64,000 nucleotides of DNA from NCBI GenBank assembly GCA_019096155.1, contig JAHCVI010000004.1:3534001-3598000 (forward strand), in the 5' to 3' direction. This document shows, piece by piece, positions 9,880-21,800 of this stretch. Below the pieces are notes generated by a model. That model was not told the origin of the DNA. It worked only from the letters and a program-made list of their open reading frames with translations, and searched no databases. The stretch is from Staphylotrichum longicolle. Lineage: Eukaryota > Ascomycota > Sordariomycetes > Sordariales > Chaetomiaceae. How positions within the stretch are numbered: the stretch's first letter is position 1; each line of letters begins with the position of its first letter. Both the position numbers and the translations under genes were made by a program.

Positions 9880-12800
9880 CTAATGCTCCTGCTTTGCCGC
9901 ACTCCACAGCCTCTGTCCAAAATCCACAAAAGCCTTCGTAGCCTCCAACTTCGTCTCCGGAGACGAGCCCGGCGACTGCAAATTCTCCAGTTGCTCTGAG
10001 ATCTTGTCGAGCTCGTTCCAAACCTGGACAAAGTTGTTGGGCGTGACCGTGCCCAGACAACGAAAGGCTCGCTTCATTTCGACGGGGTGGGCTATGTCCT
10101 TTGCCGCGTTGTCGGGGAGCCTCACCAACAAGGGGTTGTTGCTGTTGTTTGCCGTCTTGACCACGAGGATGCTCGCCTTAACGCAGTATATGAGCATGGC
10201 CGCGAGCCCGGCTGCAAGCGCCGTTGCGACGCTCGAGCCCGTCTCGCGGAACTCGGCCATGCGGTTCGGGATTCCTTGCCCCGAGAGCGGGTTGCTGAAA
10301 GACCCGGTTGCGGCCTGATCCCGGATCACATCAACGCCCGGGACCACGTATGTGATACCGTCTTCCGGCGTCCAATGGAAGACAGTACCATCGGCCCGCG
10401 CGGCGCCGATGCGGAAGAATTTCTCGCGCCACGGACCGCTGGGGTAGTCGAGCTCGGTGAACTTGCCTCTGTCGGGTGTTGCACAGAACATCAAGACGCC
10501 TCGCAGGACGGCTTTCTCTAGGACTGCATGAACTGCGCGGAAGAACGTCAGAAAGTTGTGTTCATTTGATATCAGAAGGGAGTTCCCACGTCGTTTCTTT
10601 GCCTCGCTGTCGCCTTCCGTCATTGGAATACTCCACGACATGGAGATGATGGTGGCGTTCTTGTCCAAGGCAGCTTCAATCGCCTGCAGACGTAAAGTTA
10701 GGGGATGGAGCATGTCCTTTGCGCGATAGATCCAGGGTGCTCACCTGGGCCGCATAACCCGCATCGATGTTCAGGCCTTTCCCTTCGGTGCTTTGATACG
10801 TCTTGAGTCGTATTGGATAAACCTTCACCATGGGACAGACGCGCAGAATCATGCTTGCCATGACTGTGCCGTGGCCCATGGCCGACGAAAAGGGTGGCCG
10901 AACTTTCCCGCCATGAAAGTCAAAGCTCTTGCCTTCGAGAATCTGGTTAGACTGCGGGCTGGTGGTGTCAAACATGTCCACACCGTCGTCGATAAGGGCG
11001 AGGACAACGTCGTTCTCGAGTCCCTCGAGGGTACCCTGGTTCTGTCTCAACGCAAGGAACTCATCAACGGTGTTGTCCAGAAAGGACCCATTTTGGCGGG
11101 CAAATTTTTGCTGTGGCTTCCAGCCATCGATGTCCATTGACGCCTTGACGGGAGCTGACGTGTCGTAATGTAGTGCGTCGAGGGATATTTTACCCTCTGC
11201 ACCTGTGTCCCAGTCGCCCTTGGTCACTTCGACAGAGCCAGCAAAGGCGTCGGGGGCTTCTCCCACATTGAGGGCGAGGTGGGAGAGAGCTCGGACTGCA
11301 GCTGTGTCTGAGCCCGTGCCCGAGCAGCTTGTCGGTTTGCGTTGAGTCTGACTTGGAAGTTCTGAATCTTGGCGTCTATCCACAGATCGTTTTCGTATCT
11401 CTTGTTGGCAGGCGGTGTCAAGAGGACGATCTTATGAAGATGTGGCAAGGTGGCCAAGCCTTCCGGCTCGGCCCAACCTCGCAAGACAGAGTTGCTCCCA
11501 CTCCATTTGAGGGTAAGCTCCCTGAGTTGCCGGTCCTGCACAACCTCCGGAACTCCTGGCTTCTCGGTGTATTGGGTGGGAGATGCCTTTTCAACTTTGC
11601 TGCTGACGCTCAGGATGGTTTCCGGGTCCAGGTCCGTCTTCTTCCAGTCGAGATTCTCCACGACAAACTTTTCGAGTGACGTTTGGATGGCTTGGTCGCT
11701 GTGGACCGTCTCCCCCGAGTCTCCTGAGTCCTCCACGGACACGCGGATGATGTGGCGGACTCCTTTTTGATACAGCCAGCTGAAAAAGTACTCCATGTCC
11801 TTGCGGCCGAGCTTCCCAAACTGCCTTCCTTCGGCCTCCCTCTCAAGATCGGCCCTACGACCCTTCACTGTGACTCGGACACGCGGGAACATCACGTACT
11901 GGAGCACAGAATCGAATCGAAGCCCAGACGTTGCATCTCCGCCGAACCGCTTGACAAACTCATTCCACACCATATCGCGGGGCAGTCTGTCGTAGTCGAA
12001 ACTGATCTGAACATCTGGAATGCGAAGTCAGCCGGGTCAAGCGTGCCGTAGGAACATGTGGTTCCGTGCCCAGTTTCCTCCTTTGAAATGTGATACTTAC
12101 CGTCAAGGTTTTTGTCGTACAAAAATGAAAGTGCCATCTCAGTGCTCCTCGTTCTCATATTGTGCAGCTTTAGCTTGAGGAGGAGGGAGTCTGAACTCCT
12201 GAGCAGCCCAGGCATGCGGTCCTTGCCATTGGAGCTCCCCCGTGGCTTTGGACTTGGTCTTGCAAGTCCCTTTTCCTTCTCCCGTTTCTGCTCATGGTTG
12301 CCGTTAAAATCAGCCGTGCTGCGCCGTTTGAGAGCCGTGTTGGGCGCAGGGTCGTGACAATGGCTCGCATTACCCGTCCGAACTGCTGTGTTCAATTTGC
12401 CACTGCTCTCGCCAACGAGCAGGCTTTTCGTCTCCTCGGCCACTTTTTTCAGCCCTTCCTCGGCTTTCTTTCTGGCCTCTTCGGCTTTTCTTTTTCGGCG
12501 CTCCTTTTCCCGCTCCTCCGCGGTGCTACTGACAAATCCCACTCTGCTGTAACCGTCTGGGACGCGCTCATTGACAAAACCCCCTTGAGGGAATACTTTG
12601 GCGTTGTCCTGAAAATCTCTGGGCGCTGTCCGAACAGCTTGGCTCTGTTTGTTGATAGACTGCGCATTTTGACGTTTACTCGACGCCAAAAAAGCATCCC
12701 ATCTCTCCGCGAGAGGCTTCCTGTGGTGCAGGTGTTCCCTGTACACCGACCTGCCGGACGTGGCGCGCAAGTCGAGGAAAGTCTGTCGTGTTCGGGAGCT

Positions 12801-13494
12801 CTTTTGCAGCGCCTTGATGTCCCGCTCAATGAAGAGGTTGATGAGCTCGGCCCTCACATCGCATTGGTTGAACGACACAGCGTAGTGCATCGGAGTCATG
12901 CCATGGTCGTTTTGCACCGCCAGTGCCTCGTCACTGGCACTTTGGATCAACAACCTGGTTGTGTTTGAACTCAAGTTCTCCTTAAGGGCGGCATGGAGAC
13001 AGGTATCACCACCCGGAGCCTTGTTGCTCAACGCAGCTTGCAGGGTGTCTTTGTCCTCACAGGCCGAGACCATGTAGTCCACAAGCGCGGGTAGAGTGTT
13101 TCGAATCGCCATGAAGACCGGATTGTGTTCGTCTTTGTTCACCTCCTGAAGGAGATTGGGCCACTTTTGGACCATGCGAAATAAGAAGCTCGGCTTCACC
13201 TGGTTTGATATGGCCATCGTGCGCGACCAACCCAACGAGGGCGTGAAGCAGGTTACACCCAACCTTGGTGACGGATTTGGCGGCGACGTCTGCATATCGA
13301 AGGAGGAACTCGTCAACGTCGCCATTGTCAATAAATTTTCTCTTCGTCTTTATTTCCATCCTTGCCGCGTTGAACCGCTCCTCTTCGTTGATTCCATGTT
13401 GTGTGTTGAGGTCATCGGCATCGTCGAACCTGAAGTCGTCGACCTCTTCGTCGTGAAACTCCAAGTCGGAGTCTTTCTCCCAGTCGGATGCCAT
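9880..13494 (-). CDS. Ankyrin-like/subtilisin (peptidase S8) intracellular protein
   Basis: A ~1,150-residue cytosolic protein. The acidic start (MASDWEKDSDLEFHDEEVDD) is followed by helical ankyrin-like units (CNLLHALVGLVAH, NPVFMAIRN, TCLHAALKE, TPMHYAVSF). Then come a Lys/Glu/Arg-rich coiled segment (near 12450-12550), a middle region, and a C-terminal subtilase domain. The catalytic triad is visible: Asp in VVLALIDDGVDMFD (~residue 805), His in AMGHGTVMASM (~845) and Ser in ETGSSVATALAAG (~1035). There is no signal peptide, so it is not a secreted subtilisin. Introns: 12100-12015 and 10744-10684. The frame slips near 13180 and between about 11225 and 11330, each repairable by one or two bases. 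Ankyrin/S8 fusions in fungi are associated with NLR-type effector repertoires; a role in self/non-self defence is inferred from that and from the neighbouring NACHT-like gene. Confidence 0.78.
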
Positions 13495-14202
13495 GTCGCG
13501 TGAGACTCAACGTTGCCTTGAAGTGGTAGAGAGCCACCACTGAGACAACACCAAACCCAGCGCCACACTGCGGGATCCTTGCGTCCGCAGTGAGGCTCAG
13601 AGATCAAAACAATGTCTGGAGGGCGATTCAGCCCTCGCCACGGGCCTTCAATGTTCGCCCCCTGGGTGGGCAGAGGTAGAACGGTGCACTCTTACGGCGC
13701 ACTGCAAAGAAGGTCGCCCAGAAGCTCAATTGGCTCTGGACTCGACGAAGGAAAAGGGAGAGAATGACTGGGTAAATGCTGGCCAACGAAAAGAACGAAT
13801 CCGTGCTTCAACACAATCTCTGATGCTTCTGTGAACCCATGGCGCGAGGGCCAACGCCAAGCCACGGTTGGCTCGATGCGCTCCCTGAAGCGTCCAGCCC
13901 TGCACTGCCTCCAGTTCAAGCTGCGTTGCAACACAGTGTGACAGGACGATATGCAGGGGGAAGCCGGGCCTCGGTGCGTCATGCAAATCGAGAGGGACAG
14001 CACCAAACCCTCAGTGGTAAGTACTGTAAAGGCTCATCTGCGCAGTTTCAGTAAGCGCGGAGTCAGGTTCTCAGAAGACGAGTGAAGTACCTGAGATGAG
14101 AGGGGAAATACGTGCATGCCCACGACCTCTCGCATATTCCGTTCAACCCCTTCATCTTGCACACGCCCGACACTGACAATTCGGTGTGCACCCGGCAAAA
14201 CA
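13495..14202. other. Divergent promoter between the S8 protein and the 14.2-kb gene
   Basis: A 0.7-kb region from which both neighbours are transcribed outward. No TATA box or repeat stands out, and the short open frames here have no recognisable content. Confidence 0.55.
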
Positions 14203-15078
14203 ATGTCCCACGCCGACCATGACGCCGTCGAAAGCCTGAGCATTGAGATGTTCGAGAGCGGGGCTGAACAAGGCAGCGGTTTCCACGTCTTCAACATGGG
14301 CCAGACTCAATACCACCGAGCTGAGATTCTGCAGCGCACTGGAGCCATCAACATCACCTGCACGCTCGAAAAGGTTGTTCACGGAATCATGTCCGCCGAC
14401 AGCGACCGCTACGCAACCCTGGTGGTTATGCAGTGGCTGTTCCAGCCCAAGGGTGGCTCGCGTCGTATCTCCGAAGCCATGATAGAGCTCCTCTTCTCAG
14501 GCGGGCCACGGGGTGATGACGTTGAGGTCGAAAACATCTCGTTTCTCGATACGTACAGCCTCCTGCCGAGGACACAAGAGGAGTCCATCACCAAACGCGG
14601 AGAGATCACCGCTGGGGTGTATCAGTTTGCCTCTCTCAGCGCCACGGGCACGTGGGAGAAGACGGTGACGAAGACTACATCACACGCAATGACCCTGACG
14701 GGCAGCAAACATGTTGTCAACAACCGACCACCGAACCGCATCGCAACGTGGAGACTCACCGAGAACCCGTCGCAACACAGCGGGATTCCAGCCTCCCTGA
14801 GAGTCGCCGTCCTCGTCTCGAGGGAAGACAGAGAGCCGTTCTCGTGCAACGTGTCTGTCACATGCAAGACGGACTGGGCGACGGCAGCGCAGAGTCTCTT
14901 CCGGAAGATCCCCAAGGACGACCCCATCATCTTCCAGCCGGATCCCCGCGACGAAGGGATACGTCCGAACAAGAAACGACGTATGGAGACGATGAGTTGG
15001 CAGGTATCGACCTCAACAGTCTTTGCCATGTCTCCTTCCGGGCAGTTATCAAAAACGATCAATAGACAAAAGAGATGA
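14203..15078 (+). CDS. Hypothetical protein, intronless
   Basis: I do not recognise this family. The ATG at 14203 (context AAACAATGTC) opens a 291-residue frame starting MSHADHDAVESLSIEMF; the frame stays open upstream to 14116, so a longer start is possible. The sequence is largely beta-strand-like (FHVFNMGQTQYHRAEIL, INITCTLEKVVHG, TLVVMQWLFQPKGG, LRVAVLVSREDREPFSCNVSV). It has no signal peptide or transmembrane segment. A basic cluster (RPNKKRRMET) near the C-terminus could be a nuclear localisation signal. The gene sits between the ankyrin/subtilisin gene (divergent) and the NACHT-like gene (same strand), so it may belong to the same locus; that is an inference from position only. Confidence 0.65.
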   Translation: MSHADHDAVESLSIEMFESGAEQGSGFHVFNMGQTQYHRAEILQRTGAINITCTLEKVVHGIMSADSDRYATLVVMQWLFQPKGGSRRISEAMIELLFSGGPRGDDVEVENISFLDTYSLLPRTQEESITKRGEITAGVYQFASLSATGTWEKTVTKTTSHAMTLTGSKHVVNNRPPNRIATWRLTENPSQHSGIPASLRVAVLVSREDREPFSCNVSVTCKTDWATAAQSLFRKIPKDDPIIFQPDPRDEGIRPNKKRRMETMSWQVSTSTVFAMSPSGQLSKTINRQKR

Positions 15079-15806
15079 ATGCCAAGAGAGATTTCAGAGG
15101 TATCAGCACGGATCAAAGGAGACCATGTGAAACTCAAAAGAAGATCTTTTCTCGAAAAGTTTGTGATTTCCCAAAGTGAAACTTGTTATTGGAAGGAATA
15201 AGGAACGGCTCTTGCCTGGGGCCGACAGGCAGACGGCCGCATTGCTCCGCACTTGCATTCAAGATGGGTCTCTCATAATGTGCAAATGACTCGCTGCGAC
15301 ATTGCGCAATTCCAAAACCTTGCTCCTGCTCCTCTATCATAAGTGTTGTCCGGTCTCTGACTCTCTGCAGTGGAGGGTAAAATATGACTCGCTTGTTTTC
15401 TCGACATTGCGCAATTCCAAAACCTGGCCGTGGGCTTTTGAGTCGAACACCTCAGTCCTTCCATGGGTCTGTGACAGTGTCTGTTTCCAATTCTACACTG
15501 AGCGGCCTGCAGCCAACACCCAGCCTAAGCGCCGCCCTTCGTTAGCTACAAATTAAATGCGGCACCGTCACCAAAACAAGCCATTCAGAGCCGAGCAGCA
15601 GTGGAGTGGAAAGATGCCCAGCGTGGGACAGTGAAACCCTTGTTGTGGCACGCTTGACCGTTTCAAGACACGCACGGAACTGTTCAAGAGGTGTCGAGAT
15701 AGGGCTCGAAGTGGCAACCCTCAGCTCTTTCTGCTGTGCGCGTCAAAATCAAGACAGGCAGCCGCATGGTTCAGTTATTGATGACTCACTCAACAACACC
15801 AACAGA
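15079..15806. other. Intergenic/promoter of the NACHT-like gene
   Basis: Contains the duplicated TTGCGCAA-bearing segment described separately. No gene is supported. The frame of the downstream gene is open from 15606, but the first well-placed ATG is at 15807. Confidence 0.55.
15297..15425. repeat. Direct repeat upstream of the NACHT-like gene
   Basis: The 24-base word beginning CGACATTGCGCAATTCCA occurs at 15297-15320 and again at 15402-15425. Each copy is preceded by ATGACTCGCT at slightly different spacing, so a ~40-base segment appears to have been duplicated about 105 bases apart. It lies about 400 bases before the start codon at 15807. TTGCGCAA is a palindrome inside each copy. Confidence 0.8.
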
Positions 15807-18800
15807 ATGACAAACCCAGCAGCTGGCGCGGTCTTGTCCCCGCTGCCAGTGCTGCGTCGGGAGCCCGGGACGAAGACCGAGTCTCAGGCTGTTCCCGACG
15901 CCAACATCTCCAGCGGCAATGCTGACGATGACCAAGATGGCGAGAACCAGGATGCCGCCAGCATCAAGACAACCACGACCGACTTCTTTCTTGACCACAT
16001 TGTCACTACGCCAACAGCCAATAGTTCCAGGCAGCACAGACTTGGGCTCGACATCAACGAGCCTTGGGGTTGGGATGGCTCATCATACAACGATTACGAG
16101 TAAGCACGCGGCCTTCTATTTTCCGTCTCAGATAGCAGTCTGATGTCCGACGCAGCGTTGTTACTGTCCACGGCATCCGCGATAACTACAGAACTGCTTG
16201 GACTGATGCTCAGGGCGTCTGGTGGGTAAAAGACAAACTGTTCAAGAGGCTGTCGACGCGCCAGGTCGATTACTCGTATGAGATTGATGCCGCGTCGATG
16301 CTTTACGAACCGGGAGGTATCATGCAGCACGCCCGAAGGCTCGTCACAGAATACGCTGCAGTCCGTCAGAAGCTTGAGGAGGTAATGGCCCAAGGGAGCA
16401 TGCAGTGAGTTAGTTGCCTTACTCATTCCGAGACCACAGACTGGAACGGACCGGCCCATCATATGGGTTTGTCATGATATCGGGGGAACAATTGTGAAAG
16501 AGGTAGGAACGCGTCTGCCACTGTTCCTCCCCTCCGCTAATGCTAGTAGGCTCTGAGTCTGGCGATGCACAACCCGGCGACATATGGGAAGATCGCTGTC
16601 TTGACAACAGCAATTGTGAGTGCTGCCACAGGTTTTGACTCCCGTTGGGCGCCCTCCTCATTGCTGGCAGGTATTTTTGGGCACTCCGCACCGATGTGAG
16701 TCCAGCGGGGACCTCGAAGACGAGCTGCACAGATTGGTCCTACTGCCGGGCTCGGGTCCGCATCTTGTCGACGGCATCCTCCACAAGATCAAGGAGCTAT
16801 CCCGACAAGTCATCAAGGTCAACCGTCGATTCCTGGCCACCAAACTCCTGGATCGCGCAGCCATCCTCAACGTCTTTGCCCAGACAAGTCTCAAGAGCCA
16901 GAACCAAGATCCCGTGGATGAACTTACCACGGAGGTTGCAGCCCCTAGTCCAGACAACAGGCACCAATACAGTGACGTCGCCGATCCTCTGACTCCATTT
17001 CCTCCATCCGCACACCGTATCGGACACTCGTTCGAAGCAGCTGGAGCGTTTCCACGGGAAAATGTCGCCCACCTAACCCTCGTCCGCGGTGAATTTGGCG
17101 GCGGTGAGTCGCTTATGTGGTTGTCCCGTGTCTTCAATTTTTGGAAAGGCTTCCGTAAGTCCAAATCCTAGTGGTTAGAGACTGGTCTCACCCAGACACG
17201 CAATCATGTGCTCACAGGTTGGCATGGCTAGCAATCAAGATACATTACGACCTTCTTCGCTTCCAAGCGTGGCTCCTCTCTCTGGCCCCTCCAACGCGGG
17301 CCTTGGACAAGTTCTTTGGGCCGGCACTCCCAAAGCCTCCCGTAATAACGTGGATTCACGAACAACAACCGTACATCAGCTTCTCTAGGTCGGGAGTGGG
17401 ACCCAGAATCTTGCACCTCCACGCAGATGGAAACGCTTTGCTCGACATCGCCAGCGTCTCTCGTCTTTTCTACTTGGACCATGACTCCTCTCGCACCCAG
17501 GAAGGGTCGGGGCCTTCACTGGTCCACATCCCGAGAAAGTCGGTTATCTACTTCGAGTTCGCTCGGCACGATTCGCGATACAACACCATTTCGTCGCTGC
17601 TGTTGTACCTGATCAACGCCCTTGTCTGTCACTGTTGGGAGCGTATGGAAATCAAGATGATCGTGGAGTTGGATTTCCTCAGCCACAACCATGCTTGGTC
17701 ACTTGAAGACTTGTTCCATGTGTTTTCGACATTCAGACGCTAGGAAAACATCAACAAAAGACTCACTATTTTCATTAGCTGTTTTGACCAATGCCCCGCG
17801 GACCAGCGACAATGGTTCTTGGACCGTGTGTTGCAGGAGCAGGGCTACAGCGACTGCGAGTACCGGCTTGTCCTGTCTACTCCAGCGCGGGAAGACCTGA
17901 CTGTTCCATCCTTTCCCGACGAGGCACGCATCAATCTCGACGACAGTCCCGCACTCAGCGGAGTAAGGGCCATCCACACTGAAGGACTCAAATCCCACCT
18001 GAACGCTCTGATAGCCATGCGTCCAGTGTACGACAGTTTTCGGTCGCAGCTTGGAAACCTGATGGACGAATGCGAGGATTTGCCACATTTTGGGAACATC
18101 ATTTTGACTTGGCTTGGTCACAATCATCGAGGAAAGCCCAGATCCTTCATCGCAAAAACGATCACCAGACTCTCGCCCCCGACAGCAGAAAATCTGGCCC
18201 GGGTTTTCATCTCTTCCGTGTCACCCCTCCATCTTCGGACCCGAGTTGAGACAGTTTCTAATTGGGTCAAACATGCCGCGGAGCCATGGTCACCGGAAAG
18301 TCTGGCCGAGGCACTGGTGGTCCGCGAACTGAGCGACGGAGAGGAGCCGTCGTTCGAGGACATGGACGTGGGACGCACCATGAGAGAGATTGAGGAAGCC
18401 CTTGGCGGCATACTGACCAGTGAAATGGATGGCGATGTCAAATTCAGTCACCCGTCATTCTACCACGCGCCCGAGGTAGGGTTTGAGGAAAGGGGGGCGG
18501 ACGCAACGGCCAAAGCCCACAGCACCATCGCAGAAACATGCCTGCGCTACTTTCACCTCGGCTGCGCGCAGGAAACGCTGGCCGCGTTTTCAAGGGAGAA
18601 CATGAGTCCCGAGGGCATCCCCTCCTCGAACCCACTAGATTCGGCCATCATTTCTTGCCCCAGAACCAGCATGGGAGCGTACGCCGTGCGTTTCTGGCAT
18701 CAACACTACAGCGCTAGTGGACGGTTCAAGCCCAAAGAGCTGGTCGAACATCTGTTTGCCAGCAAAGAAGCTCGCGCCGCCTGGGAGGTGTCTTTTTGGC

Positions 18801-21800
18801 TTTTATCCAATCCTTTCACCCGTCTGCAACGAAGCTACGTTTCAACACTGCCAGTATTTGCTATGCTAGGACTGGAAGACTTGGTGCAAGAAAAGGCTCA
18901 AATCGAGAGGCACAGGCCGACGTTCAACAAGGACTGCTGGCTGGCTATTACTGAGGCTGCGCGAGCGGGCCGCAGGGCGATGGTTCAGCGACTGTTGGAG
19001 CTGACGGTCGCGGTAGATGAGGAGGAGCTTCAAGCTGGGTTGTACTGGGCTGCCGGGCGCGGCGACGCCGCTCTCGTGAACATCCTCCTCGACAAAATAC
19101 CGGAGCCCAAGACCTTTCACTGGCCCGACAACATGATACATCAAGCCACTGCTGCAGGCTTGACTGATCTCCTTGTGACCATGTTGCGCTCTGGTTGCAA
19201 TATCAACGAGATTTGCGAGTGCTACTGGGGCGCACCGCCAGTGGGGATCGCCGCATTTCGACAACGCGTTTCCACAATGGAGGTTCTCGTGCATTGGGAG
19301 GACAAGCCGGACCTTGATATGTCAATTGGGGGCGGGGCTATGGGTAATTATCCGTTATTCGCCGCTGCCGAAGCCGGAAGCCCGCTCATTGTCGGCCTGC
19401 TGCTCAAGGCTGGAGCAGACTTTGAGCTCCGAAACGGTTCGAATGAGGGGCCAGTTCACAGAGCAGCCCAGAGAGGCAACCACAGGGTCATCGAAGTCTT
19501 GATCAAGGCTGGGGCCGACTTCAAAAGCTGCACCGGAGGGGTCTGGTACGCGAGACGACCCTTGATCAATGCAGCGGACAGCGGCTCAGAAGAGTGCGTG
19601 CGTGTGCTCCTTGCCCATGGGGCGGATCCAAACGCGGATTCCAACGGCAGAACCGCCCTCTACCAAGCCGTCCAGGAAAACCATCTTGGAATCGTCCGCC
19701 TGCTGCTTGCGCATGACCCAGAGCCAGACATGGAAAGAATCCCACTTCCACTCGCAATTCCAGAGCTTCCTGGCGAGGTAAAGATCTTGATGCGGGCAGT
19801 ATACACTGCAAACATCGAGCTCATATCTTTGCTGATCGATCATGGGGCCGAGGTAGATTTCATTGACCCGAACCAGCAGGGTTTCAGCAAAACGCCCCTT
19901 TCGCAAGCTTGCGCGGAGGGATATCTCGAGGTTGTCAAGCTTCTCCTAGCAAAAGGAGCCAACATCAACTATACCGGAGACGGAGATGGAGTCGACTCAG
20001 ATTCACCGCTCCTCTCTGCTTTGTACTATCGCCGTGTTGAAGTGGCGAGGTACTTGTTGCAACACGATACGCTTGATGTGACGCGGCTAGAATCTGACGG
20101 GATGGGCCCGCTACATGCGGCCTGTTTTTCGCCCAGTATCATGGCAAAATTGCTTCAGAAGGGGGCGCCTGTCGATAGTTATAGCGCCTCCTCTGGAACG
20201 GTGTTGCACAGAGCGGTACGGATGAATGAACCAAAAGCTCTCGAGCTACTTCTTGCTCATGATCCACCGCCGGAGATTGACAAGCGCGGCGACCATGACG
20301 ACGAACTTGGTTCAGGCTTCACGCCTCTTCAGCTGGCCTGCAAGTCCCGGTTTCCCGAGTGTGTCAAGATACTTATCGAAGGCGGGGCAAACCCAACGCT
20401 CAAGAACGAGGACGGGGACGACGCGTTGGATATCTTGCTTCGTACAGACTCTGATTCGAAAGCCGCGGCGGAGTGTCTACGACTGCTGATCTCTGTGTCT
20501 TACAGTATTCCTGGGGATCCGGTCGACGAACATGGCCGGGGTCGGCTCCATGCTATCCAAGAGACAACGCCCGTCTCCATCGTCCAGGGACTCGTGGAAG
20601 CTAACGCGCCTATCGACATTCAGGATGAGGAAGGACATACTCCCCTGTCGGTTGCCGTCAGCAAGGACAACGAATTGGTGGCAAGATATCTCGTCAAGCA
20701 AGGCGCCAGGGTTAACAGGTTTAGCCCTTTGTTTGGGAGCATTCTTCACCTGGCCGTCAGTAGGGGCAATCTGGACATGGCCAGGTTCCTCGTCGACTCT
20801 GGAGCAGACCTGGACACGGTGGACCCCGCATATGGCGAATCGCTGTTGTACACGGCGCTGGGCATTGAAGACCATACAAAACTGAAGGCGATGGTCCGGT
20901 ATTTGGTGGACGACGCCAGGGCACCAATCAACAGACCCGGCGGCGCCCAGTTCAGCTACCCGATCATTAGAGCTGCGCATCTCGCCATACACTACCCCTC
21001 TACCGGCACGGACATTCTCAAGTTTCTCATTCGGCGCAACGCGCAGCTCGAGGTTTCCGACAGCCAGGGCCGCCGCGCGGTGCATATTGCATGTGCATCG
21101 TCGGGAAGTGACACGTTCAAGGCGCTGGTCGGCGCTGGTGCCAACGTCGACGTGAAGGATGCGTTGGGCCGCATGCCAATTCACTTTGCCGCATCACAAC
21201 CATACGGCGCCTGCTTTGAGTATCTCCTCGACACGTTCAAGGAGACGGACATCAACGCGGCCGACTCTGACAAGTGGACTCCTCTGATGTGGGCAGCGCG
21301 GTCTGGCGCGATCTCCACTTTGAGCACGCTCGTCGAGCGCAACGCTGATGTTTGGACACGAGGCTACGGTTCTGATGGGAGCGTGGCATGGTCAGCCTTG
21401 AAGTTGCTCAACTTTTCGGGTCGCGGCAGTGGGCAAGACCTCCCGCGCCTTGAGCCCGAAGAACGCACCAGAGTCGGGCCGGACGGCCAGACGGAGGAAT
21501 GGGACGACGACTTTCACAAAACCCGAATTGGTGATCCGAAAGGTGTCATCTGCAACAGTTGCTGTGTGGTCAGTATTGCTTGAACCCCTTTTGAATGGAT
21601 TCCTCGGTTTCTTTCCAGAATTCAGAAACTAGACTTTGAAGCTGACCATGACCCTGGCGAAACAGATTATTCGAGGTATCCAGTGGGAATGTGGCATGTG
21701 CAACGACGGCTTCTCGCTCTGTTTCAAGTGCTACGGCCACCGGACGACCGTTCACCACCCAGAACATGAGTTCAACTCTCTAGGACGGCTGTATGCACAG

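Noticed and set aside
13127..13200. 54-base intron to explain the frame change in the S8 protein
   Set aside because: GTGAAG...TTCAG is a multiple of three and returns to the wrong frame, so it cannot join the two conserved parts.
17724..17778. Intron that would remove the TAG in the NLR-like gene
   Set aside because: The frame would fit, but the donor (GTTTTC) is poor and the splice would delete the conserved-looking LTIFIS strand, so a nonsense codon is the simpler reading. Not fully excluded.
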